Positions 43,473-55,142 of a DNA stretch of 64,000 bases are shown one piece after another. A program made the position numbers and the translations under genes. This stretch comes from Ianthella basta (lineage: Eukaryota > Porifera > Demospongiae > Verongiida > Ianthellidae), in assembly GCA_964019415.1 (NCBI GenBank), contig OZ025883.1, forward strand, positions 2,456,086 through 2,520,085, given 5' to 3'. Numbering within the stretch: the first letter of the stretch is position 1; every line of letters starts with the position of its first letter. The notes under the pieces were generated by a model. The model ran no database searches. It saw only the letters and a list, made by a program, of their open reading frames with translations, and had not been told where the DNA came from.

Positions 43473-43648
43473 GTTGCAGTGAGTCAGGTGTGAAGAAGAT
43501 GGCTGTCGGACATCACCTCAGTGAGAGCTCCCACACAATTGAGTAAAGCCATAACTTGATCTCACTCCTTGGTGTATCGAGTGAGGTCTCAACTTGCTCT
43601 CAGGAGAGAGTGTCAAGAGGCAGGACTTTGTCAAGTTGGATGAAGGTA
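43473..43648 (+). pseudogene. Fused remnant: MNGRALEG exon plus SESG exon
   Basis: The frame from about 43421 runs MNGRALEGRRPRAGRRVS straight into ESGVKKMAVGHHLSESS without the intron seen in the other units, indicating a deletion that fused two exon remnants. The downstream VKRQDFVKLDE piece is again present before gaag/gtaggg. Confidence 0.45.
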
Positions 43649-44000
43649 GGGGAGAGTGGGTCTGGAGACCAGAGAGTGGGGACCAGTGGGATGGAGATTT
43701 GGGTATGGGGACCAGTAAGTGGTGGATGTTTGTGTTAAGAGACAAAATTGAACACTATTGAAGGGCAGTAATTCATCTTGACTTTGGGATGAATGAGAGT
43801 AGAGAGTGTTCACTAAAGATGGCTACCTACTCCAGTTAATGCCTATTCACCAATAGCTGCAGGTCTGTAGGAAGCATTTTAAAATGTGGTGTGGCCAGCT
43901 GAAAATAATCTTTGGTGTCACAGGTCACAACGGTGCTGCTGTAAGAAAGAGGTTTTGAGCTTTCACTGCATCAGCCTTTTCCAGAAGCGAGGCTGAGTAT

Positions 44001-44233
44001 CGTGTAAGCTCAAATGTTTGCTGGACGAAAATTTTGCGAATTGCTACTTGGAAGGGTAATTTGTGATTGGTCACCAAGTTATTTATATTGGTATCATATG
44101 CAAATGTATTTAAATTTTAGTAGAGAGAGTAGAAAGCATTAAATATTTGTGAGAATATGTTTATTTGCTAATACGGACTGTCTCACAAATTTCATGACAA
44201 TAAACTCCTGCAAAAAAAATTAGAGCTTACACG
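44001..44233. mobile_element. MITE-like inverted-terminal repeat (copy 2)
   Basis: Same as 30362-30589: cgtgtaagct at the left, agcttacacg at the right. Confidence 0.65.
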
Positions 44234-44351
44234 GTGCAAGACTGCTCCACATAGTTGCACAATGTAAAGATGGCGGACTAAGGAGTGTGTTGACTGTGAG
44301 GTAGAGTCAAGCTATTGTCTGTACACTGTAGTGTTCAATTTCTTAAATGTC

Positions 44352-44583
44352 CAATGATACGAGATTCTTGAGCAAGACACAACTGATAATGATAAATCAA
44401 TCAAATGCAGGACGTTTTGACCCAAAGGTCTTTGTCAACTGAGTACAGCATCCTGTACGCAGTTGACAAAGACCTTCGGGTCGAAACGTCCTGCATTTGA
44501 GTGATTTATCATTATCAGTTGTGTCTTGCTCAAGAATCTCGTATCATTGGATTATCAGCGCAACTATGAGCCTCTACAATATC
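44352..44583 (+). mobile_element. Palindromic insertion, family B, with hammerhead-like cores
   Basis: Flanked by CTTAAATGTC at 44342-44351 and 44584-44593; the paralogous intergenic region near 30690-30710 has the single uninterrupted site. On + strand 44459-44494: GCAG/CTGC stem I, TTGACAA, a GACC-TTCG-GGTC stem-loop, GAAAC and GTC. A mirrored, more decayed version is on the minus strand at 44407-44441. The right end has CGCAACTATGAGCCTCTAC, shared with family A. Confidence 0.75.
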
Positions 44584-44904
44584 CTTAAATGTCACTCAAG
44601 CATAGCATATCATCTTGTATATGTAGTGTATGTATTGGGTATATGTTGAGCTCATCACCAGTCAACATCTGCAATAGTCCTCTCTCAGTAGGTGTGAAAC
44701 TAAAACCTGAGTCATCCCACAAGTGATGTGTCCATGGCTGCCCCCTTCCTACTGCCCTGAGCTGTTGGTGTGTGTGTTGAGTTTGATGTTGAGAGAAGTA
44801 TTGAGAGTGTTTGAGTGCATGTAGAGTGGTTGTGAGTTGTGATATAGTGTGCGTTGGTTGTGTGTGTGATGTGGTTGTGTTGACTCTGTTGTGTTCCTAT
44901 GTAG

Positions 44905-44979
44905 ATGAGAGTGAAGTGTTTGACAGGGAGTGGAAGCATAAGAGTGGAGCAGGGACACTGTGCAGGCCAACCCAGGGCT
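44905..44979 (+). pseudogene. Unidentified exon-like fragment (DESEVFDREW), copy 2
   Basis: DESEVFDREWKHKSGAGTLC then a stop. Same as 31017-31092. Confidence 0.35.
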
Positions 44980-45277
44980 AACATCAGATCAGTCTTGTGT
45001 TTGAAGTACTGTTTGTACAGGTAACACACCTATGTATACACATGAACATTTGTACACACACACATGTACACTCCCTCACAAACAAACACACACACAGTGT
45101 CCTTCCCATTTATAACGACGATCTGCCCCCTGTCCTCCCCTTTTCCACCACCTGTCCCCCTCGCCTGTCCCCCCACTGTCCCACCTGTACATGTTTCCCC
45201 TCACCTGTCCCTCATGTCCCCCTCACCTGTCCTCACCTGTCGCCTCACCTGTCCCTTTCACCTATCCCCTCCCACAG

Positions 45278-45405
45278 CTGGCTCGGTCTGAGGGAGTGTT
45301 CTATGATGAGTGAGTACATGCAGATGATCCCAGAGGACAGTGATGAGTGGTGTTCTACCGGTCAGTGACAGCAGTGAAGGGGAGAGGTACCTGCTGGCCC
45401 AACAG
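45278..45405 (+). pseudogene. mTOR: mTOR FAT-domain exon fragment (MMSEYMQMIPEDSDEW), frameshifted
   Basis: After tcccacag the frame gives LRECSMMSEYMQMIPEDSDE, then FYRSVTAV and YLLAQQ in two further frames. It matches the mTOR stretch WDSMEEYTCMIPRDTHDGAFYRAVLALHQ...LAQQ. Two frameshifts break it. Donor cag/gtgagg is kept. Only copy in the window. Confidence 0.82.
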
Positions 45406-45486
45406 GTGAGGGGAAGGGGCAATCAATTAATCAATTGGTACAGCTTTTCTCCTCAGTGGGAGGTCACCCTAAACACAGTAATATAG

Positions 45487-46510
45487 TTATTTAATGGCTA
45501 GAAATAAGCACAGTTCTGCATTAATCATACTTGGTCTTCCATTAATTTTTGTTATCACTTCATTAAGCTCTTCAACATTTCTTTTGGTGTCCTCCTCATT
45601 CTCAGCCAGTAGCACCAGATCATCAGCAAACAACAGAAATTGTACCTTACTCCCTTCTAACTGCACTCCAAACTCTCCCTTGCCTCTCTCACTGTGTTGT
45701 CCATCACTAGGTTGAACAGCCAAGGTGACATCGTACACTCCTGTCTCACACCCCTCGCTACACCAAACCACTCTGAGTTCTTCCCCTGTACCCATACACA
45801 TGCTACACTTTGTAAGTACAGTGACTTCACTGCTTCCTTCAGCCTCCCTCTGACGCCAGACCTAGCTGTCTAAAACCTGTCATAGCAGCTCTCTGTCAAA
45901 GCTTTCTCTAAGTCTGCACATGGGATCATCATCGCTTTATTGAATTCTTCTCAGTTGTCTTCTCCCCCATTGGCCTTACAGTGAAAATCTGGTCAATACA
46001 GCTTCTCTTCTTCCAAAATGCACCGTGCTCTTCTAGCACTTTTTGCTCAGTGATGGCTCGTACCCTCTTATCTACTATATACAGTGGCATACACCTTCCC
46101 TGGTACACTTGGAAGGCTAATTCACCGATAGTTCTTGCACCGTGTTCAGTCCACTGCTACAATACCACTCTCCCAGGCCATACACAACATATTCTATGCA
46201 GCCATTGCACCTCTACCTCACCACCTGCCTTAAGTACTTCACCTGTTGTCCCACATACTCCAATGGCTTTACTACTCTTCAACCTCCAATGCACTCCCGT
46301 ACCTCGTCCACACTAATCTCCTCAGTGCATTCTACAAACTGCATGGTCTGCATCCTGGTTCTCTCTCGGCCCCTCCCTGTGATCTGGTCCCTGAGCACTG
46401 TTGTTCTAGTCACTCTCTAGTAATGAGGCAAAGTACTCCTTCCATCTCATCCTGACCGCTTCTTCCTCACACAGGACTTGTCCACTGTCATCACAGACAA
46501 TGGACAAGTA
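45487..46510 (-). pseudogene. Non-LTR retrotransposon reverse-transcriptase remnant
   Basis: Minus-strand conceptual translation shows NYR-ISLPSVPGKVYA, then DQIFTVRQ-like text, and FLLFADDLVLLAENEED, the F-ADD catalytic box of a LINE-type reverse transcriptase. Many stops and frameshifts interrupt it, so it is inactive. 5' and 3' ends of the element were not located. It is absent from the parallel units. Confidence 0.85.
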
Positions 46511-47066
46511 CTGCATAACCAGGTAAAGGGGCAGTGTACTGAATGCTCCCTTGTGTGTTGAACATCCGAGCAACTGGTTTCATCTTCCTGTCTTCACCCT
46601 CCCTCCATTTCCTCCCCTTCCCTCCCACTCCTCTCCCCTCCCTTCTCTAATGTATGTAGTGGTCAATTGTCCCACATCTTGTCCAAGTCTGTCCTGCATC
46701 GTCTTGCAGTGGCTGTATGTATCATTGTGTGTGTATGTGCATGTGTTTGTCAGCACCACACTGTGTACATAGCAATATGTGTGTGTTGTGTGTACATGAA
46801 GGTAGCAATGTGTGCCCATTCCACACCACCAGGTCTGTCCACACTTCCAAGCTCTGTCCGTTCTCCTCAACCCGTCTTCAAACTGCCGCACTTCCATTGC
46901 CTGTTTGTCAGGCACACTCAGTGACATGTAACTATGTGACTGGACTCAGGCTCCCCCCACAATGCCATACATTCACCTAGTAATACATTATGTGAATTAT
47001 ACATGTTTGGTTTACAATACACACACTCTATTGTATGTGTTGTCTGTCTCCACTCCTCCCCTGCAG

Positions 47067-47226
47067 TGAGCTGTTCGATGTGTCCTTTGTCTCCTGCTGG
47101 ATGGAGCTGGGGATGGCTCAGAAGGAGGACTTTGTGGTCAATCTGAAGCTGGCTATCTCTGTCCCCAACATCCCTGAGATCACACCGACACTCCTCAACC
47201 TTGCAGAGTTTATGGAACACTCCAAG
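47067..47226 (+). pseudogene. mTOR: mTOR FAT-domain exon fragment ([11 protein letters not shown]), copy 2, open
   Basis: 160 nt, fully open: [38 protein letters not shown] and [13 protein letters not shown], closely following the mTOR FAT domain. Acceptor cctgcag is intact. It is the only unbroken copy of this exon here. Confidence 0.9.
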
Positions 47227-47375
47227 GTGGCCTCTGTAAGATGGGCTCTTACTGAGTGTGCTCTTATTGGGTGTGCTCTTATTGTGTTGGCTTGGTGTGC
47301 TTTAACTATAGGCAGTGGGACTATATTAGTACCGTTACTATAGAGCATGTCCACTGATTGTAGCCCCTCCCCCAG

Positions 47376-47509
47376 GGTCACCTGACACTGAACCCCGCCC
47401 TCCTGGGTGAGTGTCCCTAGAACTACTGAGCATATGCCAAGGCTCTCCACTACAAGGAACTGGAGTTCCACAAGGGACCCAACACCAAGATCATGGAGTC
47501 CCTCATCAG
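47376..47509 (+). pseudogene. mTOR: mTOR FAT-domain exon fragment (AYAKALHYKELEF), copy 2
   Basis: Starts HLTLNPALLGECP, then TAG and TGA, then AYAKALHYKELEFHKGPNT and KIMESLI to donor cag/gtgag. The TGA directly before AYAK sits where mTOR has an Arg codon. Confidence 0.85.
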
Positions 47510-47634
47510 GTGAGAGGGAGGTGTGTGTGTGATGTGCACTGCGTGTTAATGTATGTGTACATGTTTGTGTTTGGGAAGGAGTGTGTTTAGGAACACAGTT
47601 GGGTGCTCTTGTTCCCATTTTCCAGTTTTGTCTG

Positions 47635-47635
<1 letters not shown>

Positions 47636-47687
<52 letters not shown>
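47636..47687. repeat. (CA)n microsatellite
   Basis: CA run; only short CA stretches occupy this place at 3408 and 60149. Confidence 0.95.
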
Positions 47688-47691
<4 letters not shown>

Positions 47692-48474
47692 GTGTGCTGG
47701 TTGGGAGGGAGAAACTCTTCTTGAAGCTCTAGAGTGCACAGTTGTGATGTGCTTTCAGGGAAGGAGTGGTTTTGGTATGTATGGAAGGTGTGTGTGTACA
47801 CAAGATAGGCTTTTGTGTGTAGGTCACTATAGTCCATTGTAGGCATTGTCTGTGGTCAGTGCTCACCTCACGACTGGTGAGCAAGTGCACTGGAGTGTGT
47901 GTGACCTTGTCAGCTGAGGCGGTGCAGCACACAAGGGTATCAGTTTACATGGTCACCTTTCATGGTAGAATTCCCTTACTATGTGTGGGTGTATGTGTAT
48001 TGTACATTCCAGTCGACGTCATGAGGTGTGACTGGAATGAAGTGATAACTACACTTCACATATTAGCCACGTTTAACTACACTAAACTGCATGATATTGA
48101 GCATGTGACAGTAATGTGACTTTACAATGTGAGTACATCACATGACTGTCATGTGACCTTGTTATTGCAGAGAGAAGCTGTTCAAGCTGTCAAGTGAAGG
48201 TGAACTCAATTTCACGCTTAAGTGAGTTCAACTGTAAAGTGAAAGTGAGTACACTTGTAGAGCAGCACACGGTGTGTGTATGTGTGTAGTGTTTACCTCA
48301 TGTCTTGTGTGTGGTGTTCAGTGTCACTCCACACAGTGTGTGTATGTGAGTGTAGTGTTTACCTCATGTCCACACTCCACCCTCTCCCTCTGCCCCTCCC
48401 TCCATGAGTAAAGGATATCAGTTGTTGCCATGGTGACATGTCCCAATCACATGACCTGTTTCCCGTTCCCCAAG

Positions 48475-48579
48475 TAACGACTTCCCCCATGACAAGGGCA
48501 TTGATGTGTGTCGTCAAGTGCAGCTGCTGATGGATCAAGCCACTTCACATGAGAACCTCTGCCAGTGCTACATCGGATG
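48475..48579 (+). pseudogene. mTOR: mTOR FATC exon fragment, copy 4
   Basis: One base shorter at the acceptor (caag/taacg in place of cag/gtaacg), otherwise [11 protein letters not shown] to LCQCYIGW. Donor atg/gtgagt is kept. C/T array follows at 48695-48945, but the CA run and the following 500 bp seen in other units are missing. Confidence 0.85.
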
Positions 48580-49214
48580 GTGAGTGTGTGGTTTCCTTGT
48601 GTGTTAATATGTGTGGGAGGGGAAGGAGGGAGTACACTGAATTACAGTGGGTAGCTGGTCATTGACTGGTGCCATGTAATTAGTGTAGTGTGTGTTACAC
48701 CTCCCTCCCACTCTGCCTCTTCCACCCCTCACCTTTGCCACTTCTATCACTCCCCTTTTGCCCCTCCCATCCCTCTGTCCCATCCTGCCCCTCCCACCCC
48801 TTCCCCTCTGCCCCTTCCGCCCCTCTTTGCCCCTCCCTCCCCTCCCCCCTTCTCACCCTCCCCCCTGCCCCTCCCACCCCTCTCTCTCTGCCCTTCCCAC
48901 CCCTCTCCCTCTGCCCCTCCCACCCTCTTTGCCCCACCCTCCCTCCCTTCATTGCATGCATTAGTGAGTATTGTGGTTTAGCTCTGTTAGCTCAAACCCT
49001 CCCCCTCTGCTGTGTCAGTCTAAGAAATGGAAATGGGCACCTCCAGTCTCTGTTGTGCTAGTTCACACACCAGATCACTATGGTCAGGAGTCCAGTTATG
49101 AGGCTCTCCATCTGACACAAGAGTAGCTATTTCACCCTACAAACCCTCATCCCATTCTATCTGCCCACCCTCAGATGTTGGCTGACTAGCTACGACCACT
49201 TGTCTCTGCTGTAG

Positions 49215-49269
49215 AAGGTGGAGGTGTTTGAGCACACACTGGAGAGCACTCAGGATGAAACCCAGTAGT
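49215..49269 (+). pseudogene. mTOR: mTOR kinase-domain exon fragment (KVEVFEHTLEST), copy 3
   Basis: KVEVFEHTLESTQDETQ then TAG, after acceptor ctgtag. About 100 bp before the promoter of gene copy 4. Confidence 0.8.
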
Positions 49270-49370
49270 TACAACCTGTGACATTGTTATGTGTATCACC
49301 AAAGGACACTGCACTCACTAGTGCACTGCTGTACGTGTGTGCTGATTCAAATAATTAAGTGCGCTCATTA

Positions 49371-49552
49371 TGACGTCATTCGCGCACGTCCGGCCAAGTG
49401 TTTTGGTGAAGTTATTTGAGTCCTTCAGTTGTTCTAGTCTCGTTCCCAGGGTCAGTGCTAGATACAGTTATATACAGTCGAGTTTGTTAGAGTCGTTCTC
49501 TATCGGCCGGGCTGCCCTGGGCCTGCTTGGCAGCTTAGTGGAGGGACGAGCG
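49371..49552 (+). promoter_or_regulatory. Promoter and untranslated exon 1 of gene copy 4
   Basis: CRE TGACGTCA at 49371-49378. No clear TATA box. Exon 1 ends at gagcg/gtaagt. Confidence 0.65.
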
Positions 49553-49737
49553 GTAAGTCTTTTTGCAAGTGGCTTGTGTGGAGTGGCTTGTTTGCCGTTT
49601 AGGAAGCGTTCAAGTGTGCAAATCTAGCTACAGTTCACTAGCTAGCTAATGGCGGTCAAGTAGTTAGCTAAGTCCCGTAATTTCTATCTGCTTCGACTGC
49701 TCATTTAGCTACCAACGTTTCTCCATCTTTCATGCAG

Positions 49738-50206
49738 GTCACCCTCTCTCCACCGCCTCTTAATAGTGACCGACCACTGACTACCCAGTCTTCTTCGATC
49801 TTCGCTCGAAGTTCGCGGTGTTCGTTCCACCGTCATCAGTAGCCCCTCCAGCTGAAAACCTCTAGCTACTCTTCTCCCTCCTTAACGCCTCGCCTCCTCC
49901 GTGACCAACACATCCAACTTACACCTCTACGGCTCAGTCTCATGTGAGTAGCCCTCCCCGACGTGTTCGCTTCTCTAACACTTCGCGTTTCTCCAACACT
50001 CCGTCCATTAAGCACCGTCTGGTTTCTACCCGTTCACCGTCCAATTCAACACCTCTACACACCACCCTCCTTGCTGCCTCGCTCCACCGCCGACTACCAA
50101 CAGCTGCAACTTCTCGCTCATTCCTCACGCGACGGCCGACAGTAGCAACCAACACCTCTGCACTCCTCCCTCCCTCCCTAGCGCCTCAGCCCAACAGCTC
50201 CAACTG
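49738..50206 (+). other. Untranslated exon 2 of gene copy 4
   Basis: Acceptor catgcag, donor caactg/gtgagt, C-rich, frames not conserved. Confidence 0.6.
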
Positions 50207-50628
50207 GTGAGTGCTCTTATACTGTATTGCAGTAGTGCATCCAACACATGTGGTGCTGTAGGTGGGTGCATGAACCTGTGCCCTAGCTGGAGCTTTGAAT
50301 GGTAGCTAGTACCCTACATGTGAAGGGGCTGTACTCAAGGTGGATCTAGCAGGGGCTACTATTGGCCTCAGGCCCCTCCTTCCTTATATCCTATTGGTAT
50401 AGATGGAGCAGTTAAGATGGGAATTGGAGCACATGTTGAGTCATTTAGAGTCATTAGCAGTAAATTGTAGCCAGTTCTAGTAAATTAAATGAACCATATT
50501 GTTTAGTAGTCAGGCATTTTGGGAGGCATTTTGTCTCTCTGTGTATGAAGTTTTTCATCCAACAAGCAGTCCATTGTCTCTTCTGTAGGTCACACCTTCA
50601 CTTGTACTTCTATTAGAAAGAATTGGAG

Positions 50629-52924
50629 ATGGATCTTTGTGATGCTTTTGAAGAGGGTGACTTATTTAGAGTGAGGCGATTAATTAAAGAGGGCCATAAT
50701 CTGAACACCAGAGGTGAGTATGGCAGAACACCTTTAATAAAAGCAGCTATTAAGGGTCATGACCAAGTGGTGGAGGAGCTCATCAGAGAAGGTGCTCGTG
50801 TGAATGTAAAGGACTATTCTTCACTAACTGCCCTTTACTATGCCAGCTGGTGTGGTCATTGCGGTGTTGTGATAAAACTGTGTGCAGCTGGTGCAGACTG
50901 CAATGTACAAGATGAATTGGGACTGACCCCTTTGATGTGGGCAGCTAGGAGAGGTAGTGACGAAATAGTGTGTGAACTGATTAGAGCAGGTGCTAGTGTG
51001 AATGTTGTCACTAGCAGTGAGTGGTGGTATGGGGGGCTAGCTGCTGGCTCAACAGCCCTGCATTTTGCTGCCAAATACAATAGCATTAAATGCGGGGTTC
51101 TCCTTGTGGAGGCAGGAGCGAATATGACAACAAGGAACGAGGACTCCAAATCTCCCCTGGACCTTGCATCAGGTGACTTCCAACAAATTATTCGACAGGC
51201 ACAGTCTTTCTCTACAAAGCGCATCGTAGCAGTGATTGGCAATGCTGAACATGGAAAGAGTACATTGATAGCAGCTCTGCAAGCTGAGGGCAAAAGCATT
51301 TTCGAACGACTCATCAACAGGTTCACACAAGTGCAGGACATCAGCCAACGCACAGCTGGAATTGAAGCAGTTCTGTTCTCCAGTTGTAAGTATGGGCAGA
51401 CATTGTTCTATGACTTTGCCGGTCAGGCTGATTACCACGGCCCTCATCAGTCCTTTCTGGAGGCCATGCTGAGCAAGCCAGGAGCGTCTGTGACCCTATT
51501 GCTTCTGGTAAAGTCAACCGACGAGGAAGACATCATCACACAGCAAATCACTCGTTGGCTGCAACCTCTAGCTCTTACGTCAGCCCCATCCACTCCACAA
51601 GTGATCCTTGTTGGCAGTTTCCTTGACCAAGTAAAATCCAAAGAGGAAACAGCCGAGAAGCTGCTACGATGCACCCAGTCAGTGCAGAAAGAGTTGCCTT
51701 TCAACATCCAGGGTCCCTGTCTCCTGGACTGCCGAAAACCTGAATCCGAGGGTATCAATCAGATTTGCATCTTCTTTGAAAAGATACACCCACTACAGTT
51801 AAACCTTGGCACTCTCTCATACAACCTTAACTGGGTCCTAGCGCAACTGAAGAAAGCGTTCTTTGTTCCGGCCATCACATTCCAGACCTTCCAGTCATGG
51901 GTGCAGAAAAATGCTGATACGCTCCTTTGGCATTTACCCCCATCCGAGGAGGTGTGTCGTGACCTAACAGCAGTTGGTCACGCCCTCTTTCTCCCCAACA
52001 AGCAGGATCCCTCCCAAAGTTGGCTCATCTTGGACCTCCAAGCTGTTCTTCACAATGTGTATGGCACCCTGTTCAGTGGGTCCCAGGGTAAGGTCAACCA
52101 GTTTGGTCTCCTCCACTGCAGACAGCTGGCTGAGCTGTTTCCCAAGTTGGATCCGACAATGATCCAAGAGGTCCTTATAAACCTCGATTTCTGCATCCAG
52201 GTTGATGCAAGGATACTACGAGAAGACCTTGTGAAGCTAACTGCAGGTGCTGAGGGAGATGGCTGTACTTCGGGCGGATGGCTTTACTTTCCTGCACTGG
52301 TGTCAGCCCAACCTCGTTGGCTCTTCCCAAAGGATGCAGACCCACACCACCTCCAGTGGGTGTGCTGGCAACTGAGGACAGAGAAGAAGCACCTCATCTC
52401 AGCACATCTCCTCCAATCAATCATCCTCCATCTCGCGGCCAATCATGTGTTTGCCCACGAGTTGGACAATGTGAAAGAGCACTGCTGCAGTGTTTGGACG
52501 AATGGCCTTTCCTGGATGTCTACTAAGGGTGTGGATGTAGCAGTCCAAATAAGTGACAGCAGTGTGGTCCAGGTTGTTGGACGCAGCAAGGCAGGACCAG
52601 GCAAACTTCACCGATACGTGTCTACCATTGTCCAAGATGTCATCAAGGCAACTACCCAGCTGTCACCAAAGCTGAAGGCTACTTCCTACATTGTCCACCC
52701 GTACACACCCGCTATGTGGAAGAACACCAAAGCGCCTCCCTCTGACTCCTTGTATCCTGTTTCGAGTATTGTACGTTGCATCAGTGCTGGAGACGTCCAT
52801 ATTCTGTCTCGACAACAAGATGGCTGTATGGCCCACAGACTGAGCCTCACTGAGTTGTTTGGAGGCTGGTCTCCTTCTCTGCCAGTTGTACAAGACATGA
52901 ACTTTAAGAGGGAGCCACAGAGTG
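50629..52924 (+). CDS. Ankyrin-Roc-COR GTPase, large exon of gene copy 4 (intact)
   Basis: Exon starts 50589. I chose ATG 50629 (MDLCDAFEEG); the upstream in-frame TTG at 50623 is not a plausible animal start. Five ankyrin repeats, Roc motifs GNAEHGKST, DFAGQADYHG and GSFLD, COR region, beta-rich tail; a short insertion (GDGCTSGGW) lies before YFPALVSA. 2296 nt, phase 1 end. With exons 53577-53693, 53966-54247, 54398-54514 and 54832-55142 it gives 1040 codons without a stop: ankyrin, Roc, COR, linker, CARD, linker, Death. It represents the basic form of the family. Confidence 0.9.
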
Positions 52925-52998
52925 GTGAGTGTGTGTTACCTCTCCCTGTTTGATGGAAGCAATTCCATCAGTGTACTTCCTTTTTGTACACTCATATC

Positions 52999-53483
52999 TT
53001 ATTATAATAAGTGTAACTCATAATTTCGTTGTTCGGGATATACTCCTTCAGTTCTGGGCGGAACATCATGAAACGCAGTAGGATTACGAAGAGGCGTAGT
53101 GTGAGTAACCTCACCAAGCCAAAATTTGGTTTAACGTCGTTCCAAGTTCTTGCCACTTTTACGGTCGCCACCATATCTAAGACATAGAGAAAAGATTGTG
53201 TTTCGTTGTTCAGAAACTCCAATTTTTCACGAATCTTCACCAAACTTAGAAGAGCACATCATAGCAATACGGGGGTGGGGGGTGACCTAAGGTGGTTAGT
53301 GCCTTCACCACTGGACTTTTTTTAGACGAAATGGATTAACATAGGAAATTCTGTGCTCATGAAGTTTTTTGGAGAGAGTCTACGGAATGCTTGCAATTAA
53401 ACGGACAGTTTTGATTGGTTACACACTCAAATTACGAACTGTAGACTGGGAACCCACCTGAAAGGGTGGGCATTCAGCTAATA
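52999..53483. mobile_element. About 485-bp insertion in intron 3 of gene copy 4
   Basis: The other copies read from tgtacc..cactcatatacatg straight to aatggccaccc. Here an unrelated stretch intervenes between 52998 and 53484. A minus-strand 83-residue frame lies inside but is not recognised. Ends show no obvious TIR. Confidence 0.5.
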
Positions 53484-53576
53484 CATTTAATGGCCACCCA
53501 CCCATTCAACTAGTATAATGTGGTGTTGACTAGCCTAAAGGTTGGACGCTTGCTTCCTTCTCCTTTGTACCTGCAG

Positions 53577-53693
53577 CTCCACTCTCTTCAGGCCTGTCCT
53601 CAGTGCCATCATCCTGCAGCTCCCAAAGTGGAGCTACCACTGCTGACAAAGGACCCTCCCCAGAGATAGAGGCACTAACTACAGCACAGCAAG
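53577..53693 (+). CDS. Linker exon 1 of gene copy 4
   Basis: 117 nt, phase 1-1, open (SSGLSSVPSSCSSQSGATT). Confidence 0.78.
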
Positions 53694-53965
53694 GTATGTG
53701 TCACTACGCACGAGTGCACTTCACAGTGTACCGAGTGTGGCAGGTGTATGTCTACTGTCTCTGATGGAGTCTCATGAAATCCAATCCACTAACCCCAAGT
53801 GTCATGTGGTGACCCCTTAGTTCACAGAGAAGGTTTAGAGTGTGGCTCAGTTAGCTGGGGACATTCAGATTTTGTGGTAATGGTAATTGGGGAATGGGGA
53901 CTCCCCCTTTAACTGCCCTAACATGTTATCACATTTGTGTACCATGTGTCTTCCCTTCCATGAAG

Positions 53966-54247
53966 CTGTACAAGTACTCAATCTCTTTCGGGACCAGTTC
54001 ATTGAGGAAATGGATGCTAATGCTGTCATCCTGGAACTTCTTCACAACAATATCATTGATAGAGGTGACCAGAGGACAATCACAGCAAACACTAACCCAA
54101 CACAGCAGAATCAGTTTCTTCATTTGATATTGAAGGAGAAGTGCACTGAGGATGCCTTTGAGACTTTCTGTGATATCATCACTGCAGTAAAGGGCAACCC
54201 TAAAATGAAAGCGTTGGGTGAATCTATGAAGAGGAGACTGGAGACGG
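53966..54247 (+). CDS. CARD-like exon of gene copy 4
   Basis: 282 nt, phase 1-1, open: AVQVLNLFRDQFIEEMDANA to MKRRLETG, one change (VC to FC) in CTEDAFETFC. Confidence 0.78.
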
Positions 54248-54397
54248 GTGGGTATATGCGTGTGTGGGGAGGAGACTGTGTGCATGGGTGCATGTGGTTG
54301 TGTCTGTGTATGGGAGTGTTGCGTGCAGTGTGCATGGATGTGCGTGTTGCTGAATATTTTAGCCAATCACTGCTCTGTTCTACTTTTTGCTTTGCAG

Positions 54398-54514
54398 CTA
54401 CACTCTCTTCAGACCTGCCCTCAGTACCGTCATCCTCCAGCTCCCAAAGTGGAGCCACCACTACTGACAAGGGACCCTCCCCAGAGATGGTGGCACTAAC
54501 TACAACACAGCAAG
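54398..54514 (+). CDS. Linker exon 2 of gene copy 4
   Basis: 117 nt, phase 1-1, open (ATLSSDLPSVPSS). Unlike copy 1 it has no stops, so the full CARD-linker-Death chain can be translated. Confidence 0.78.
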
Positions 54515-54831
54515 GTATGCTCCATTCAGTGTCACTACACACGAGTGCGCCTCACAGTGTGTAGGACATGAGCTCTTCATGTTGTAGTGGAACCTGGCTA
54601 TTCTGGACACCTTTGGGACAGGCCGATATGTCCTGACTAGAGAGGTGGTGCTGCATTTTGTCTGTGTGTCACTGAAATGGCACAGTTGGTAGTGTCCTCA
54701 TTATACAGGTTCTGATTTCTGGTGTCCTTTATTTTCTAAGAGGTGTATGTGTGAATGTGTACTTGAAGGGGTTAGAACATCACACTAGTGAGTGGTTTCT
54801 AACACCTACTCTGGTCCCACCCCCTTCTCAG

Positions 54832-55142
54832 ATGGACACATGCACTTCACTATTGACTCCACCCCCACCTTACAAGCCATTAGGACGTTCATTGTCCGTG
54901 AAGTTGCTGAGCACTGGATCCTGATAGCCGTCTACCTTGGCTTTGAATCCTCTGCTATCATGATGACGAAGACTGACCAAAGTGAGCGTGCTTGCACAGC
55001 AATGTTTGAGCGGTGGTTGTCATGGGAACCAGGGACAGGGGAGAAGCATCGGACTTGGCAAACTGTGTTGTCAGCAGTAGAGTATGCTGGACATGAGGCC
55101 TTCTCACTGCAACGCAGGTCAGAGCTGTTCAGTCTCCAGTGA
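54832..55142 (+). CDS. Death-domain exon of gene copy 4
   Basis: Acceptor cttctcag, phase 1, TGA at 55140. AEHWILIAVYLGFESSAIMM, FERWLSWEPGTGEKHRTW and AGHEAFSLQRR; canonical Death-domain pattern. Confidence 0.86.

Larger units (their letters stand above)
46570..48400. repeat. Segmental duplication block D1, partial third copy
   Basis: Parallels about 2430-3730 and 59170-61000. It starts just beyond the LINE remnant. Confidence 0.75.

Noticed and set aside
45487..45801. Intact reverse transcriptase gene
   Set aside because: Only the FADD-box region is open. Upstream RT blocks are found in different frames with stops, so it is a dead LINE fragment.
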